Shown: one piece after another, positions 62,633 to 64,000 of the stretch
Layout of the letters: every line of letters starts with the position of its first letter
How positions within the stretch are numbered: position 1 is the first letter of the stretch
Origin: Subtercola boreus
GTDB lineage: Bacteria > Actinomycetota > Actinomycetes > Actinomycetales > Microbacteriaceae
Direction: 5' to 3'
DNA length: 64,000 bases
Assembly: GCF_003399635.1 (NCBI RefSeq)
Contig: NZ_NBXB01000045.1
Coordinates: forward strand, 1-64,000
The notes under the pieces: model-generated
Databases searched by the model: none
Seen by the model: the letters and a program-made list of their open reading frames with translations, nothing else
What the model was told of the DNA's origin: nothing
Translations under genes and position numbers: made by a program

Positions 62633-63799
62633 ATGGAAATGATCACGAAGCGACTGTTCAACTGGGCGTCGATCCTCGACCAGAAGACACTCGAGCAGGC
62701 CGAGCGCACCTCGCAGATGCCCTTCATCCACCCGCACCTGGCGCTCATGCCCGACGCGCACTTCGGAATGGGTGCGACAGTCGGGTCCGTCATTCCGACG
62801 CGCGGCGCCATCATGCCGGCCGCCGTCGGAGTAGACATCGGGTGCGGGATGATCGCGGTCCGCACGCAGCTGACCCTCGACGATCTGCCGCACGATCGGG
62901 CAGCGCTCCGCGAGGCGATCGAGCGGGCCATCCCCCTCTCGGCCGGGAGGTACAACGCCCGCGTCTTCGAAACGGCCGCCCCGAAGATAGACGAACTCTC
63001 CAGCATGGCCGATGCGATGGGGTTCGACCCAGCCAGCTACGCCGCCAACTGGAAGCTGCAGCTCGGCACCCTCGGATCCGGCAACCACTTCATCGAGGTA
63101 TCACTCGACGAGGGAGACAACGTCTGGTTGTTCCTGCACTCGGGGTCGCGCGGGATCGGCAACAAGATCGCGCAGAGCCACATCAAGGTCGCTCAGGAGT
63201 ACTGCGCCCGAAACTGGATCAGCCTCCCCGACCGTGACCTCGCGTATCTCGTGGAAGGTACACCCGAGTTCGAGGCGTACATGCTGCAGCTGAACTGGGC
63301 GCAGCGGTTCGCTTTTCTGAACCGTGAGGAGATGATGGACCGCGTCATCCGCCAGTTCTCGGAATGGGTCGGTGTCGACATGCGTGAGCAGGAGCGCATC
63401 AACTGCCACCACAACTACACCGTGCCTGAGGTCTGGGGCGACGACCAGGTGTGGCTGTCGCGGAAGGGCGCGATCGACGCATCGGCCGGTGTGCCCGGGT
63501 TGATCCCCGGCTCGATGGGAACCGCCTCTTACATCGTCACGGGCAAGGGAAACAGGCTCGCCCTGAACTCATCCCCGCACGGTGCCGGCCGGGAGTACTC
63601 GCGCACGGCCGCCCGGAAGACCTTCACCCGCGAGCAGCTCGACGTCGCGATGGAGGGCATCGAGTGGCGCCACACTGACGCGTTCCTCGACGAGATCCCG
63701 CAGGCGTACAAGCCCATCGACGTCGTCATGGCAGATGCAGCTGACCTGGTTGAGATCCGGCACACGCTGCGCCAGATTATCAATGTGAAGGGCGACTGA
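62633..63799 (+). CDS. rtcB: RtcB-family RNA ligase
   Basis: The 388-residue protein matches RtcB, which joins 2',3'-cyclic-phosphate or 3'-phosphate RNA ends to 5'-OH ends using GTP and Mn2+. Metal and catalytic residues seen are PDAHFG (Asp41, His43), GVDIGCGM (Cys71), GSGNHF, HSGSRGIG and SSPHGAGR with His316, the guanylylated residue. The length is close to the short bacterial RtcB2-type. A phage copy could repair tRNAs or other RNAs cut by host toxins. No archease or RtcA is seen in the window. Confidence 0.9.
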   Translation: MEMITKRLFNWASILDQKTLEQAERTSQMPFIHPHLALMPDAHFGMGATVGSVIPTRGAIMPAAVGVDIGCGMIAVRTQLTLDDLPHDRAALREAIERAIPLSAGRYNARVFETAAPKIDELSSMADAMGFDPASYAANWKLQLGTLGSGNHFIEVSLDEGDNVWLFLHSGSRGIGNKIAQSHIKVAQEYCARNWISLPDRDLAYLVEGTPEFEAYMLQLNWAQRFAFLNREEMMDRVIRQFSEWVGVDMREQERINCHHNYTVPEVWGDDQVWLSRKGAIDASAGVPGLIPGSMGTASYIVTGKGNRLALNSSPHGAGREYSRTAARKTFTREQLDVAMEGIEWRHTDAFLDEIPQAYKPIDVVMADAADLVEIRHTLRQIINVKGD

Positions 63800-63801
63800 T
63801 C

Positions 63802-64000
63802 ATGTGGCCCGACAACATGGCGGTCGGCCCGATCCGGGAGTGGCCGGGGCAGCTGACCGATTCCGTCAACCGGCGGCCGTCGCCGTTCACCCGCAACGTG
63901 CGCGAGGAGGGAGAGTCGTGGACGCAGAAGCGCGCCGTTCCGTTCTCCGACACGCTCGCCCTACTGGACCGCGAGCTTGAGTTCCTGGGCGCGGCCGACA
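63802..64000 (+). CDS. Phage protein, partial (runs off the window)
   Basis: The frame from ATG 63802, 2 nt after rtcB, is open to the window edge: VGPIREWPGQLTDSVNRRPS, then RAVPFSDTLALLDRELEFLG. It resembles a common actinophage early protein of unknown function. The 3' end is not seen. Confidence 0.6.
   Translation, partial: MWPDNMAVGPIREWPGQLTDSVNRRPSPFTRNVREEGESWTQKRAVPFSDTLALLDRELEFLGAAD

Larger units (their letters stand above)
43458..64000. mobile_element. Prophage, left part (integration, immunity, recombination, replication)
   Basis: From tRNA-Gly onwards the gene order integrase, ImmA/repressor (minus), divergent Cro/Xis, small genes, SMC-like ATPase, YqaJ, RecT, RusA, methyltransferases, HNH, replication, SSB is a temperate siphophage early region. 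The plus-strand genes overlap by 1-4 bases almost throughout. No terminase, portal or capsid gene appears before the window ends. Confidence 0.9.

Noticed and set aside
43410-64000. CRISPR arrays or toxin-antitoxin pairs
   Set aside because: No regularly spaced repeats and no paired small genes with recognisable toxin sequence were seen.

Overview
The window is high-GC DNA from an actinobacterium, most likely of the family Microbacteriaceae. This is inferred from codon use, ROK/LacI-regulated sugar ABC systems, a rhodopsin resembling those of cold-living genera such as Cryobacterium and Subtercola, and a siphophage-like prophage of actinophage character. Species cannot be fixed from the sequence alone. 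About two thirds is a chromosomal accessory region for carbon scavenging. The last third (from 43.4 kb to the window end) is the integration and early region of a temperate prophage.

Layout. 0-0.7 kb: remnants of two insertion sequences. 0.75-3 kb (minus): a pyruvoyl-type phosphatidylserine-decarboxylase-like enzyme and a microbial rhodopsin broken by one in-frame TAA. 3.2-8.8 kb (plus): a ROK regulator and a ChvE/Xyl-type sugar importer, closed by a strong hairpin. 8.8-17.7 kb: a decayed TetR gene, a LacI regulator, a binding-protein-dependent sugar importer (minus), and divergently a GH2 glycosidase with a mannitol-dehydrogenase-family oxidoreductase (plus). 18-19.1 kb: a TetR regulator overlapping a VOC protein. 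19.2-31.5 kb: a probable aromatic or phenolic catabolic island. It holds two amidohydrolases and an FAH-family hydrolase on the minus strand, a GntR regulator, and then a flavin hydroxylase, a complete Liv-type importer with a fused double ATPase, a Dabb protein, an extradiol-type dioxygenase and a YciI-like protein on the plus strand. Two matched operator candidates (TTCGAA-N13-TCGAA) sit in its two promoter regions. 31.8-33.3 kb: an SDR/TetR divergent pair with two near-identical palindromes. 33.4-34.5 kb: four gene relics. 34.7-37.3 kb: a GH15 enzyme and a DUF427 protein, translationally coupled. 37.4-39.2 kb: a truncated IS256-type element flanked by relics. 39.3-42.8 kb: amidohydrolase, MFS exporter and TetR regulator with a palindromic operator. 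42.8-43.3 kb: a relic of a flavin monooxygenase running into the tail of an older integrase.

Prophage. tRNA-Gly(CCC) at 43.41-43.48 kb is the likely attachment site. The integrase faces it and is followed by an ImmA-like protease and an XRE repressor (minus). A divergent control region with GCATGCA palindromes separates these from a tightly overlapping plus-strand operon. That operon encodes Cro- and Xis-like proteins, small membrane proteins, an SMC-like ATPase, a probable 2OG-Fe(II) oxygenase, YqaJ exonuclease, RecT annealing protein, a DUF2303 protein, RusA resolvase, a helicase-methyltransferase fusion, a C5-cytosine methyltransferase, HNH nuclease, a replication protein, SSB and an RtcB RNA ligase. 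The structural half and attR lie outside the window.

The most notable items are the disrupted rhodopsin with an E-S-E motif and buried-arginine signature, the aromatic island, and the prophage's cluster of nucleic-acid modification and repair genes (helicase-MTase, C5 MTase, 2OG oxygenase, RtcB).
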